A stretch of DNA of 64,000 bases. It comes from Cloacibacterium sp. TD35 (GTDB taxonomy: Bacteria > Bacteroidota > Bacteroidia > Flavobacteriales > Weeksellaceae). The notes under the pieces are model-generated. The model worked only from the letters and a program-made list of their open reading frames with translations, did no database searches and was not told the origin of the DNA. Below are positions 43,274 through 52,003 of the stretch, in pieces. The translations under genes and the position numbers were made by a program. Within the stretch, counting starts at the first letter, position 1. Each line of letters starts with the position of its first letter. The stretch lies in assembly GCF_028864635.1 (NCBI RefSeq), contig NZ_CP104850.1, forward strand, positions 124,001 through 188,000, written 5' to 3'.

Positions 43274-44116
43274 CTACGAAAACCAATCGAAAACAATGCT
43301 CCAAAGTTTACTGTGTTTTGCTCTAAAAAAATTAATATGTCCTATTTCTTCACCATTGCTTTCGTGAGGATGCACGGTTCTGTAAATAGGTTTCATATTG
43401 ACATACGTTTCGTTCATGAGTAGTTTCATTCCCGTTTCTGTAATCCAATCATCATCTTGCATATTGAGATATAAGACTTCTTGATGTAAATTTTTAGAGA
43501 AATCCTCCGTTTTTTCGAGTAATCGATTTACGGATTTTCGGTTCATGATAAGGGTTCGCCAATCATCTGAAACACCTTTGGGTAAAGACTCGCCTAAATT
43601 CACAAAATACGTCTTAAAATACCCTTTTACCCGAGTTAGAACGGGCTGATACAATCCAAAACCCAATAATCCTAACATTTTAATTCTCGGAGAAAGATGC
43701 CCAAAATAAGTATTTTGAGTGGCCACGAAACAGAATTTTTCAAAAATTTCTGAACCTTTGTTCATCCCAAGAATTAAAGCACCCACAGAATGACCAATTA
43801 AAAATTTTCGGTGATTGGGATAATGCTCCTCTATAAAATTTGTAATGGCTTTGTAATCTGTATTTCCCCATGTTCTCATACTCGCTTTAAAACCTTTGAG
43901 CTTTTCTGGTTTAGAAAGCGCCACTCCTCTGTAATCATAGGTAATCACCACAAATCCCAAGTCTGCAAAATATTGTGCAAAAGCATAATAGGTCTGTTGC
44001 TTCACGCCAGTCGCAGAATTCACCAATAGTAGTTTCCCATTTGCATTTTCTGGCTCGAAAAGAGTTGCTATAATGGGATATTGGTCTTGAGTATGGATGG
44101 TAATGGTATTATTCAT
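43274..44116 (-). CDS. Alpha/beta hydrolase
   Basis: 280 residues. The nucleophile elbow is FLIGHSVGALILGM (Ser in GHSVG), an early oxyanion region is YDYRGVALSKPEK, and the likely catalytic His is in EEIGHINFFRAKHS near the C-terminus. No signal peptide. The layout resembles the YheT/AB-hydrolase 1 type, but the substrate is unknown. Confidence 0.9.
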   Translation of the reverse strand: MNNTITIHTQDQYPIIATLFEPENANGKLLLVNSATGVKQQTYYAFAQYFADLGFVVITYDYRGVALSKPEKLKGFKASMRTWGNTDYKAITNFIEEHYPNHRKFLIGHSVGALILGMNKGSEIFEKFCFVATQNTYFGHLSPRIKMLGLLGFGLYQPVLTRVKGYFKTYFVNLGESLPKGVSDDWRTLIMNRKSVNRLLEKTEDFSKNLHQEVLYLNMQDDDWITETGMKLLMNETYVNMKPIYRTVHPHESNGEEIGHINFFRAKHSKLWSIVFDWFS

Positions 44117-44154
44117 AAGAGAAAATCTGTTGAGATTCTGTTTTCAAAAATATC

Positions 44155-44192
44155 TAAAAAAAGAAGAGAATTTCAAAAATTTGAAATTCTCT
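44155..44192 (-). terminator. Intrinsic terminator after the PfkB kinase gene
   Basis: AGAGAATTTCAAA (44165-44177) and TTTGAAATTCTCT (44180-44192) form the stem; TTCTTTTTTTA follows on the minus strand. Confidence 0.8.
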
Positions 44193-44215
44193 GCATATTA
44201 TTCTATGGTCATACG

Positions 44216-45106
44216 CTACAAACCGAAATCACTTAATCTTGGCAAACCAGTTTGTGAACCTCTTTTTTGTGCCACTTTTAATGAGACATCATTCCCGAAT
44301 TTTACACAATCATCAACATCATTCCCATGACATAAAGCGATGGAAAAGCCAGAAGTAAAAGCATCTCCCATTCCCATTTTATTTGGCATGTCTTCTGGGT
44401 CATTTCTGTGATACTTCATTTCTGAACCATTATAATAAATGGTAGAATTGGCATCATCTCTTACAAAAAGTTTATTTGGGTATTTTCTCAGAATTTTTTC
44501 TCGGGATTCTTCACCAAAAACGATAGAAAGTTCATTGCTTTTTGCCACAATAAAAGAAGCATATTCTAAAATTTCTTCTGAAATTCTAACAGCCGGAGAA
44601 GCATAAATTCCTAATTTTTTATTGTAATTTTTAGCCAATTCATATGTTTTTTCTACCACATTCATTGGAATTTCTAATTGGGTAAGTACTAAATCTACCG
44701 TAGAAAAAAACTTCTCGGGATTGTCTAAATGTTCTGGAAGCAATGAATAATTAGCTGAAGGTACAACTACGATGGCATTTTGCCCTTTGCAAGCAGTAAC
44801 GTAAGCTGTTCCTGTAGCATGGTTTACCTCTTCATGCACAAATCCTACATTTACATTTTCATCTACCAAATTTCTAAGAATCTGCTGACCGTAAGGATCC
44901 ATTCCTACACAACCCACAAAATATACACTTGCTCCTAATCTAGCTGTTCCTACTGCTTGATTTGCTCCTTTTCCTCCAAAAAAAGTTTCAGATTTTTGGG
45001 CAATTACCGTTTCATTTGGTTCAGGATGAAAAGATGTATTGAGAACTAAATCGATAGAAGAACTTCCTACCACTATAATTTTGGGCTGTTCTGCGCTTAC
45101 TTTCAT
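44216..45106 (-). CDS. PfkB-family carbohydrate kinase, ribokinase-like
   Basis: 296 residues. Substrate-side motif ETFFGGKGANQAVGTARLGA and the catalytic signature NKMGMGDAFTSGFSIAL, in which the usual GAGD is GMGD but the catalytic Asp is kept. The N-terminus PKIIVVGSSSIDLVL is typical. Ribokinase (phosphorylating ribose at O5) is the best match, but related sugar kinases share these motifs. It has a strong terminator after it. Confidence 0.85.
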   Translation of the reverse strand: MKVSAEQPKIIVVGSSSIDLVLNTSFHPEPNETVIAQKSETFFGGKGANQAVGTARLGASVYFVGCVGMDPYGQQILRNLVDENVNVGFVHEEVNHATGTAYVTACKGQNAIVVVPSANYSLLPEHLDNPEKFFSTVDLVLTQLEIPMNVVEKTYELAKNYNKKLGIYASPAVRISEEILEYASFIVAKSNELSIVFGEESREKILRKYPNKLFVRDDANSTIYYNGSEMKYHRNDPEDMPNKMGMGDAFTSGFSIALCHGNDVDDCVKFGNDVSLKVAQKRGSQTGLPRLSDFGL

Positions 45107-45188
45107 TGAAGTTTAATTTTTATTAGTTTTAAAATTTCAGCGTTTGGTCTACAACAAAATTAGTCTTTTTTTATTTTGAGAAGAATAA

Positions 45189-45830
45189 TTATTCAGATTT
45201 TATTTCAATAAACTCTGTTATAATTTTAACTGGTTGATTTTCTGCTCCAAAACCAATATAGCTCGCATAGAAACCCTCTCCGTATCCTGTTTCAAAAGCA
45301 AAAATATTCCCTGGCTTTTCTTCGTCTGGTTTTAAGAAAGCAAACTGATCAATCGCTCCATTTTCATCGAAAAAATAACTATGAAAAAACTCTTCGTAAA
45401 TCCCCATGAAGTCTGCTCCTTTTCTATGAAACAATCTATTTTCGAGATGGTTAAGAGCATCTTGTGTTTCTGCATCCATAAAACAACCCATTCCAGATTC
45501 TACAGGATACCCGAAAACTTCTTCCTCTTTTAAATCTTCAATATGCTGACCTTCTGTAGTTGCCATTTTAAAGGATTCTACTTCCTCATTTTGGAACACT
45601 ACTTCTACATAAGCAATACAATTGCTGTCTCTTTCTTTGTGTACAAAAACAGGAAAATCACCTACAGGAAAATGAATCACAAATTCCTTCATATCATGAG
45701 TAATCAATGGGTCACAAGCTACTAACTTTCCGCTAGGAAGATGAATTTTCCCTACCTCGAATGTTTCTAGCATGGGATTTTCTACAAAATTTTTAGAAAA
45801 AAGTTTTGATATGTTTTCTAGGTGTGACAT
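45189..45830 (-). CDS. DUF4241 domain-containing protein
   Basis: 213 residues from the ATG at 45830 (MSHLENISKLFSKNFVENPM); the 23 extra upstream residues are not credible. Family-type stretches are IHLPSGKLVACDPLITHDM, FPVGDFPVFVHKERDSNCIA and ESGMGCFMDAETQDALN, with GYGEGFYASYIGFGAENQPV at the end. Function unknown. valS lies upstream with an 85-nt gap. Confidence 0.8.
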   Translation of the reverse strand: MSHLENISKLFSKNFVENPMLETFEVGKIHLPSGKLVACDPLITHDMKEFVIHFPVGDFPVFVHKERDSNCIAYVEVVFQNEEVESFKMATTEGQHIEDLKEEEVFGYPVESGMGCFMDAETQDALNHLENRLFHRKGADFMGIYEEFFHSYFFDENGAIDQFAFLKPDEEKPGNIFAFETGYGEGFYASYIGFGAENQPVKIITEFIEIKSE

Positions 45831-45915
45831 GATAATGATGGATGTTTGATGAAAGGAAGTTGGGTGTGGTCTCATGCAAAATGCAAAAGAGCACTTCACA
45901 TCAGACTTCCAATCC

Positions 45916-48531
45916 CTACAATGTTTTTAATTTTTCTTCTAAAATTGCAATTTTATCTTGCGCATCTTTTTGTTTTTTGCGCTCATTTTCTACTACTTGA
46001 GCAGGAGCACCAGCAACAAATTTTTCGTTAGATAATTTCTTTTCTACCGAAATTAAGAATCCTTTTAAATATTTTAGTTCTTCTTCTGTTTTTGCTTTTT
46101 CTTCACCTAAATCTAGGTTTTCACTCAATGGAATAGAAACTTCTGTAGCTCCTACTAAGAAAGTGAAACTTGGTTTATCTGTTTTATTTCCGAAGTTAAT
46201 TTCAGAAATATTCGCTAATTTTTTTACCACCGCTTCATTTTCGAAAGAAACAGCATTGGTAAATAATTCTACGGCTTCTCTAGGCGAAATCCCTTTGCTT
46301 TGACGGTAATTTCTAACGCCAGAAATCAATTCTTTTGCAGTTTCAAAGGCTTTTATATTTTCTTCGCTGAAAAATTTTGCTTTTTTCTGTTGAGCAATCA
46401 CCAAAGCTTCTTCTGCGCTTCTTTCTGAAATGGCTTGGTACAATTCTTCCGTTAAGAACGGCATGAAAGGATGCAACAATCTCATCAATTCCTCAAAATA
46501 AGCAATGGTTTTATCATAAACTTCTTGAGAAATTCCTTCTCCATAATTTGGTTTAATCGCTTCTAAATACCAAGCACAGAAATCGTCCCAAATCAATTTA
46601 TAAATTAGATGCAAGGCATCAGAAATTCTGAATTTTGAGAATTGGTCATTGATTTCGGCAATGGTTTTATTCATTTGGTTTCCGAACCATTCTATGGTTT
46701 GTACATCTGCTTCATTTGCTGGTTTGTCTTCTTTTTTCCAACCTTGAATTAATCTGAAAGCATTCCAGATTTTAGTCGCAAAGTTTCTTCCTTGCAACAT
46801 TAAGTCTTCATCAAAAAGCAAATCATTACCCGCTGCTGAACTCAGTAAAATCCCTACTCTTACTCCATCTGCGCCATATTTTTCAATCAATTCTATTGGG
46901 TCTGGAGAATTCCCGAGTGATTTAGACATTTTTCTGCGTTGCTTATCCCTTACAATTCCTGTAAAATATACATTTTTGAAAGGAACTTCACCACGGAATT
47001 CTAATCCTGCCATAATCATTCTGGCTACCCAGAAGAAAATAATGTCTGGACCTGTTACCAAATCAGAAGTTGGATAATAATACTTAATGTCTTCATTGTT
47101 TTCGTCTAACATTCCATCAAAAACGGACATAGGCCATAACCAAGAAGAGAACCATGTATCTAGAGCATCTTCGTCTTGACGAAGATTTGAAATTTGTAAA
47201 TCTGAATTTTGAGATTTTTCTTTGGCTAAAACCAAAGCTTCTTCTATATTTTCTGCAACTACATAATCCTCACTTCCTTCTCCGTAATAATACGCTGGAA
47301 TTTGTTGACCCCACCAAAGTTGACGAGAGATATTCCAATCACGGATATTTTCCATCCAATGTCTGTAAGTGTTTTTGAATTTTTCTGGGTGGAATTTCAC
47401 CTCGTCATTCATTACTACATCCAAAGCTGGCTTCGCAATTTCAGACATTTTCAAGAACCATTGTTGAGAAATTTTAGGCTCAATCACTGCGCCAGTTCTC
47501 TCAGATGTCCCTACTTTATTCACATAATCTTCTGCTTTAAGTAAAAGATTTTTTTCTTCTAATTCTTTAGCAATAAGTTTTCTAACTTCAAATCTATCTT
47601 TACCATTGTAATGCAACCCGTGTTCATTCAATTTACCATCATCATCTAATGCATCAATCATTTGCAAATTGTGCTTCTGACCGATTTCGTAGTCATTGAT
47701 ATCATGCGCAGGAGTAATTTTCAAAGCTCCAGTTCCGAATTCCATGTCTACATATTCATCTTCAATAATTGGAATTACTCTATTTACAATCGGAACAATT
47801 ACATTTTTGCCTTTCAGATGAGCATATTTTTCGTCGTTAGGATTTACACAAACCGCTACGTCACCGAAAATGGTTTCTGGACGAGTTGTAGCCACAGAAA
47901 TAAATTCTTCAGAACCTTCAATTTTATATTTAAGGTACCAAAGCTTCCCGTTAAGTTCTTTGTAAATTACCTCTTCATCAGAAATATTGGTTTTAGCTTC
48001 TGGATCCCAGTTCACCATTCTATAACCTCTATAAATCAAACCTTTATTGTATAAATCAACGAAAGATTTGATGACTTGAGCAGACAATTTCGGTTCCATT
48101 GTGAAACGCGTTCTGTCCCAATCACAAGAACAACCTAATTTCTTTAATTGTTCAAGAATTGTTCCGCCATACTTATGCGTCCAATCCCAAGCGTGAACTA
48201 AAAATTCGTCTCGGGTAATATCAGATTTATTAATTCCTTCAGATTTCAGTTTTGCCACCACTTTAGCTTCAGTAGCGATAGAAGCGTGGTCGGTTCCCGG
48301 AACCCAAAGTGCATTAAACCCTTGCATTCTGGCTCTTCTGACCAAAACATCTTGAATGGTATTATTTAACATGTGTCCCATGTGAAGAATTCCCGTCACG
48401 TTTGGTGGCGGAATTACAATCGTGTAAGGAGGTCTGTTATCTGGGGTAGAATGAAAATAATTGTTTTCTAACCAGTAATTGTACCATTTCTGTTCTGTTT
48501 CCTGAGGATTATATTTTTCTGAAATTTGCAT
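45916..48531 (-). CDS. valS: Valine--tRNA ligase
   Basis: 871 residues, a class I synthetase. The HIGH motif is in [16 protein letters not shown] near residue 40; KMSKSLGNS is the KMSKS loop. The editing domain ([15 protein letters not shown]) removes Thr-tRNA(Val). The C-terminal coiled coil ([20 protein letters not shown]) binds tRNA. It charges tRNA(Val) in the cytoplasm. Confidence 0.98.
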   Translation of the reverse strand: MQISEKYNPQETEQKWYNYWLENNYFHSTPDNRPPYTIVIPPPNVTGILHMGHMLNNTIQDVLVRRARMQGFNALWVPGTDHASIATEAKVVAKLKSEGINKSDITRDEFLVHAWDWTHKYGGTILEQLKKLGCSCDWDRTRFTMEPKLSAQVIKSFVDLYNKGLIYRGYRMVNWDPEAKTNISDEEVIYKELNGKLWYLKYKIEGSEEFISVATTRPETIFGDVAVCVNPNDEKYAHLKGKNVIVPIVNRVIPIIEDEYVDMEFGTGALKITPAHDINDYEIGQKHNLQMIDALDDDGKLNEHGLHYNGKDRFEVRKLIAKELEEKNLLLKAEDYVNKVGTSERTGAVIEPKISQQWFLKMSEIAKPALDVVMNDEVKFHPEKFKNTYRHWMENIRDWNISRQLWWGQQIPAYYYGEGSEDYVVAENIEEALVLAKEKSQNSDLQISNLRQDEDALDTWFSSWLWPMSVFDGMLDENNEDIKYYYPTSDLVTGPDIIFFWVARMIMAGLEFRGEVPFKNVYFTGIVRDKQRRKMSKSLGNSPDPIELIEKYGADGVRVGILLSSAAGNDLLFDEDLMLQGRNFATKIWNAFRLIQGWKKEDKPANEADVQTIEWFGNQMNKTIAEINDQFSKFRISDALHLIYKLIWDDFCAWYLEAIKPNYGEGISQEVYDKTIAYFEELMRLLHPFMPFLTEELYQAISERSAEEALVIAQQKKAKFFSEENIKAFETAKELISGVRNYRQSKGISPREAVELFTNAVSFENEAVVKKLANISEINFGNKTDKPSFTFLVGATEVSIPLSENLDLGEEKAKTEEELKYLKGFLISVEKKLSNEKFVAGAPAQVVENERKKQKDAQDKIAILEEKLKTL

Positions 48532-48568
48532 AAATTTTTAAATAAAAATGAGTTTGGCTTGTAATTTG

Positions 48569-48576
48569 CAAAAATA
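48569..48576 (-). promoter_or_regulatory. Candidate -7 box (TATTTTTG) before valS
   Basis: Full TAnnTTTG match on the minus strand 37 nt before the start; no clear -33 TTG. Confidence 0.4.
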
Positions 48577-48665
48577 CGATAAAATGTGAATTTTTAAATG
48601 GTTAAATTTCTTCTTTTTAAGAATTGTAGCGCATAAATCACATAAAACAAAATAAAAAAGAGGAA

Positions 48666-48700
48666 TTTGAATTTATTTACAAAATTTATTTATAATTTTG
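48666..48700 (+). promoter_or_regulatory. Promoter of the DUF1573 gene
   Basis: TTTG (48666-48669), 23 nt, TAATTTTG (48693-48700); within the range accepted for Bacteroidota promoters. Leader about 25-30 nt. Confidence 0.45.
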
Positions 48701-48732
48701 AACTATAATTATAACAAAAAACTTTATTAAAT

Positions 48733-49137
48733 ATGAAAAAATTTATTGGAGGTTTGTTGCTCATCGGAGGTTTTGTTTTCTCTTCTGCACAAACTATTTC
48801 TTTTGAAAAAACAACTATTGATTACGGCACTGTTCCTGTAAACGCAGACGGAAACAAGGTTTTTACTTTTAAAAATACTGGTGACAAACCTTTAATCCTT
48901 TCAAATGTACAACCAGGTTGTGGTTGCACTGCTTCTGAATGGCCTAGAGATCCAATTATGCCAGGAAAATCAGGACAGATTAAAGTTCATTATAACACTG
49001 CAAATGCTGCACCTTTCAAAAAATCTATTGACGTATTTTCTAACGATCCTGTAAACGGAAGAGTAGTACTATACATCCAAGGAACAGTAGATGCAAATGC
49101 TAAAGCTGAAGAAAAAACATTAGCTCCTAAAAAATAA
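48733..49137 (+). CDS. DUF1573 domain-containing secreted protein
   Basis: 134 residues. Signal peptide MKKFIGGLLLIGGFVFSSAQ, then the DUF1573 Ig-like domain: TIDYGTVPVNADGNKVFTFK, LSNVQPGCGCTASEWPRDPI and PGKSGQIKVHYNT. The C-G-C pair is conserved in the family. Likely periplasmic or surface; function unknown. Terminator follows. Confidence 0.92.
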   Translation: MKKFIGGLLLIGGFVFSSAQTISFEKTTIDYGTVPVNADGNKVFTFKNTGDKPLILSNVQPGCGCTASEWPRDPIMPGKSGQIKVHYNTANAAPFKKSIDVFSNDPVNGRVVLYIQGTVDANAKAEEKTLAPKK

Positions 49138-49160
49138 TTCACACCTAAATTATTATATAA

Positions 49161-49189
49161 AACCGACTTTAATCAGTCGGTTTTTTTTT
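49161..49189 (+). terminator. Intrinsic terminator after the DUF1573 gene
   Basis: AACCGACT (49161-49168) pairs with AGTCGGTT (49175-49182), followed by a run of T. Confidence 0.9.
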
Positions 49190-49220
49190 ATTATCTTTAG
49201 TTGAACAAAAGACTTCAAAA

Positions 49221-50096
49221 ATGGACATCAATTTCACAGAAAACTTTCTTGTTAAAGAAACTCAAAAATTCAATCTCAAAGATTTCAATACCGATTATAA
49301 AGGCGACCTCACCAAAGAAGAAGGTCAAAAAATGCTCGATGCAGAGAAGAAAAAACTTTATGAACTTCAAGAAAAACTTTATGCAGATGGTAGCCAGTCT
49401 CTTTTAGTGGTGATACAAGCAATGGATGCTGCCGGAAAAGATAGCTTGATAGAGCATGTTTTTTCTGGAGTAAATCCGCAAGGTTGTGAAGTAACCAGTT
49501 TTAAAACGCCAACTTCTAAAGAATACAATCATGATTTCATCTGGAGGCATTATTTGGCTTTACCAGAAAAAGGAAAAATAGGAATTTTCAACCGAAGTCA
49601 TTACGAAAGTGTCTTGGTGTGTAAAGTGCATCCTGAATATAATCTAAGCGAAAAAGTTTGGAAATCTACTGACGAAATCCATGAGAAATTCTGGAAAAAC
49701 AGATATGAGAGCATCAAAAATTTTGAAAAACATATTGCAAGAAATGGAACGAAAATTGTGAAAATTTTCTTACATGTTTCCAAGGAAGAACAAAAAAAAC
49801 GTTTTCTAGACCGAATTGCTGAACAAGAAAAAAATTGGAAATTTTCTTTAGGCGACTTAAAAGAACGTGCAGTTTTCGACCAATATATGAAGGCTTATGA
49901 AGAAGCCATTTCCGAAACCAGTAAAGATCACGCGCCTTGGTTTGTGATTCCGGCAGATCAAAAATGGTTTGCCAGAGTGGCAGCTATACAAATTATTATA
50001 GAAACGCTGGAAAAAATGAATCTGCAATATCCTACACTTTCAGAAGAAGAGAGAGCAGGATTAGATGATGCGAAAAAACAGCTGGAAAGTGAATAA
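49221..50096 (+). CDS. Polyphosphate kinase 2 family protein
   Basis: 291 residues. Walker A VVIQAMDAAGKDSLIEHVF, then GCEVTSFKTPTSKEYNHDF, a lid module with GIFNRSHYESVLVCKVHPEY, and HVSKEEQKKRFLDRIAE. PPK2 enzymes phosphorylate nucleotides using polyphosphate. Lengths near 290 with this motif set suit the AMP/ADP-phosphorylating class, but class is inferred. It ends 5 nt before the rnpB transcript end on the opposite strand. Confidence 0.93.
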   Translation: MDINFTENFLVKETQKFNLKDFNTDYKGDLTKEEGQKMLDAEKKKLYELQEKLYADGSQSLLVVIQAMDAAGKDSLIEHVFSGVNPQGCEVTSFKTPTSKEYNHDFIWRHYLALPEKGKIGIFNRSHYESVLVCKVHPEYNLSEKVWKSTDEIHEKFWKNRYESIKNFEKHIARNGTKIVKIFLHVSKEEQKKRFLDRIAEQEKNWKFSLGDLKERAVFDQYMKAYEEAISETSKDHAPWFVIPADQKWFARVAAIQIIIETLEKMNLQYPTLSEEERAGLDDAKKQLESE

Positions 50097-50100
50097 AAAA

Positions 50101-50432
50101 CCACGAGAAAAACGATAAGCCGGATTCTGTTTCCCGATAAATCGGGACGCTTGTTATTTATCTACGGTTTACATTACTGCAAACCTTGAGCTGGTTACCC
50201 CTCGATTTTCGGAGCGAGCTACTCCTATTCTTAGATTGCTCTAAAAAGCATCGATATACTTACCATTGCATCGCATAGAGTTTACCTGGTTTCACTACAG
50301 CCGAACTGTACTTGCTTTCTGTTGCACTTGTCCTCATCTCACGACGGAAGGCTGTTAGCCTTTATGCTGCTCTGTGATGTCCGGACTTTCCTACCCCAAT
50401 TTCTTGGAATCAACAAGCTGTTTTTCTCGTGG
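50101..50432 (-). ncRNA. rnpB: RNase P RNA
   Basis: The minus strand carries the conserved 5' segment AGGAAAGTCCGGAC (near 50380-50395) and the 3' segment ACAGAATCCGGCTTATC (about 50114-50130), the two universal ends of bacterial RNase P RNA. The outer P1 helix pairs CCACGAGAAAAAC with GTTTTTCTCGTGG and fixes the ends. About 332 nt long. It is the catalytic part of the enzyme that trims tRNA 5' leaders. Confidence 0.96.
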
Positions 50433-50436
50433 AGTG

Positions 50437-50444
50437 CAAAGATA
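50437..50444 (-). promoter_or_regulatory. rnpB -7 promoter box (TATCTTTG)
   Basis: Minus-strand TATCTTTG matches TAnnTTTG and sits four bases before the 5' end of the RNase P RNA, as expected for a -7 element. The -33 part is not obvious. Confidence 0.55.
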
Positions 50445-50620
50445 CGGAAATTTGATGTGATAATTTGGTCATGTGATGATGTGATAATGAAAAGTTGAAA
50501 AGGTTTCTTTTGTGAAAATATTGTACTGAAAATCCAAAAGGATTCTGAGTTGCGCCCCGAGTTGAGCGGAGCTCTTTTTGTTTTTTGTCATTCTGAGCAT
50601 TCTAAGATAAAAACAAGAGT

Positions 50621-51610
50621 TTAGTTAAAAAGTTTTACAAAATTTTGTTTTCTTTTAGATACGGCAAAAATTCTTAGCACAATTTTACTTGCTACAGCGT
50701 TTATTACAGATAATTTGTGTTTTCCCTCAGAAGTTTTTCTTAAGTAATAATTTTTCAGTTGAGGGTCATGCTGTATAGCTGAGCAAGCAGCTTTAAAAAG
50801 GATGCTTTTAAGGGATTTGTCACAGAGCGAACTTGTTTTAGTTTTCCCTCTAATACTGCTTCCAGATTGATATTTAAAAGGGGCTAAACCGCAGTGACAA
50901 CTGAACTTTCTTGGGTTGTTGAATTTGGTAAAATTATCCGTTTCAAGAATGCATTTTATAGCAGTAATCTCTCCTACACCAATAACAGAAGTTATTTTCT
51001 GAAAGTTGTTTTTCAATTCATCGTTTTGTATAATAATTTCTCTCATTTGTTTTTCCGTAGACAATATAGATTTTTCTATTTGAAGAATGATTCGCTCCAT
51101 TTCTTGAGTGTGAGACTTTAGAGAGATTATTTTTGCTTCTATTTCTAAGCTTTTTAAACCGTTTTTCATTTGTACATGGACTTTAACCAAACGTTCTCTA
51201 GAACTCATTAATATTTTGAGTTTTCTAAGTTCTTTTGCTGGTAATATGTATGGTTTTAGTTTATGTTTATTAGCTAAAGCATAACTTGCGATTCTCCAAG
51301 CATCTACTGCATCAGTTTTTCCTCTGCTAATTCCAGTAGCATGTTTCATTTCTAAAGGATTGATTAAGGAATAACAAAGTTGACGAATAGAGAACTCATA
51401 ACATAGTAAACTTCCATAATGCCCAGTGTGTTCCATGGCAATCCAGATAGAATACTCTTTTAATTGGTCAAGTTTTTGACAAAATTTTTCAATTCCATCT
51501 TTGGAATTTGGGGCAACTTGTTTATTGATGATTATTTGGTTTTGCTCATCAATAGCACAATAATCAAATACCTCTTTGGAAATATCAATTCCAATAAATA
51601 GATTTTTCAT
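50621..51610 (-). CDS. IS110-family transposase (DEDD recombinase)
   Basis: 329 residues, full length. The N-terminal RuvC-like DEDD domain shows KNLFIGIDISKEVFDYC (first Asp), IWIAMEHTGHYG (Glu) and GKTDAVDAWRIASYA (two Asp). The C-terminal Transposase_20 domain has ITSVIGVGEITAIKCILETD, KFSCHCGLAPFKYQSGSS and the likely catalytic Ser nearby (SGSSIRGKTKTSSLCDKSLK). No frameshift or premature stop, so it may be active. In this family the protein works with a structured bridge RNA made from the element's non-coding end. Confidence 0.95.
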   Translation of the reverse strand: MKNLFIGIDISKEVFDYCAIDEQNQIIINKQVAPNSKDGIEKFCQKLDQLKEYSIWIAMEHTGHYGSLLCYEFSIRQLCYSLINPLEMKHATGISRGKTDAVDAWRIASYALANKHKLKPYILPAKELRKLKILMSSRERLVKVHVQMKNGLKSLEIEAKIISLKSHTQEMERIILQIEKSILSTEKQMREIIIQNDELKNNFQKITSVIGVGEITAIKCILETDNFTKFNNPRKFSCHCGLAPFKYQSGSSIRGKTKTSSLCDKSLKSILFKAACSAIQHDPQLKNYYLRKTSEGKHKLSVINAVASKIVLRIFAVSKRKQNFVKLFN

Positions 51611-51639
51611 AAATTTACAATTGAAAGGTCATTCTGATT

Positions 51640-51815
51640 TCCAGCAAGGTTCTAACTAACGCTATTACTAAGTCTAGAAACTTAAAATTCTAAATGGTTC
51701 AAGAACCTAAAAGGCGCTAAGGTCTAATGCTCAGTATAAGTCTTATTTATTAGTCGAACTAGTTCACCATAGCGCCTCTGGTATCAGTATAACTTAAATT
51801 AATATTTAAAGTTAC
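51640..51815 (-). ncRNA. Candidate bridge RNA of the IS110 element
   Basis: The minus strand can fold in order into: a 5' hairpin (AACT-t-TAAAT / ATTTA-AGTT, 51813-51791); a first loop closed by AGGCGCTA (51777-51770) and TAGCGCCT (51719-51712); a second loop closed by AGGTTCT (51708-51702) and AGAACCT (51653-51647). Loop one holds TTCGACT (51758-51752), equal to the left target flank, and CTGAGC (51734-51729), complementary to the right flank across the CT core. Loop two holds TTAGAAT (51693-51687), equal to the element's right end, and TAATAG (51667-51662), complementary to its left end. This is the target-loop/donor-loop order of IS621. Matches are short, and expression is not shown. Confidence 0.6.
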
Positions 51816-51838
51816 TTTTTCTTTTGCAAATCTAATAG

Positions 51839-52003
51839 CGGAGTCGAAGAATCTAAAAAACAAAAAAGCGAGAGCGGAACGAGAAACCTAACGAAGTGGT
51901 TCGATGACTTTAGGAGTCAAATTTGGCGCCCAAGAAAAAAATTACGTTTTGACATCCATTAATTAGCGCATTTTCTTATCTTCGTTTTTTAATTTCTGAA
52001 AAA
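51839..52003. repeat. Right half of the split dispersed repeat and leader of the sigma factor gene
   Basis: Begins with CGGAGTCGAAGAATCT, the continuation of the repeat broken by the IS. GC-richer fragments follow (GCGAGAGCGGAACGAG, ACGAAGTGGTTCGATG), resembling words at 50545-50575 on the other side of the element. A weak -7-like TATCTTCG at 51977-51984 lies just before the sigma factor start. With the element's 5' end this makes 393 nt without a protein gene. Confidence 0.55.

Larger units (their letters stand above)
50598..51838 (-). mobile_element. IS110-family insertion sequence, inserted in a dispersed repeat
   Basis: About 1.24 kb. One transposase gene, about 230 nt of non-coding DNA on its 5' side and only about 22 nt on its 3' side, as in the IS110 group; no terminal inverted repeats are seen. 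The flanks GTCATTCTGAG (50587-50597) and CGGAGTCGAAGAATCT (51839-51854) rejoin into a repeat, of which a near-identical uninterrupted copy lies at 33141-33164. A CT dinucleotide (minus strand, 50597-50596 and 51838-51837) is present at both junctions, the core known for IS621. The one- to three-base ambiguity at each end cannot be resolved here. Confidence 0.85.

Noticed and set aside
47662-48054. Plus-strand open frame of 130 codons inside valS.
   Set aside because: Opposite-strand shadow of a conserved essential gene with no protein features.
50842-50860. Frame damage in the IS transposase.
   Set aside because: The gene is uninterrupted from ATG to stop with all DEDD motifs present.
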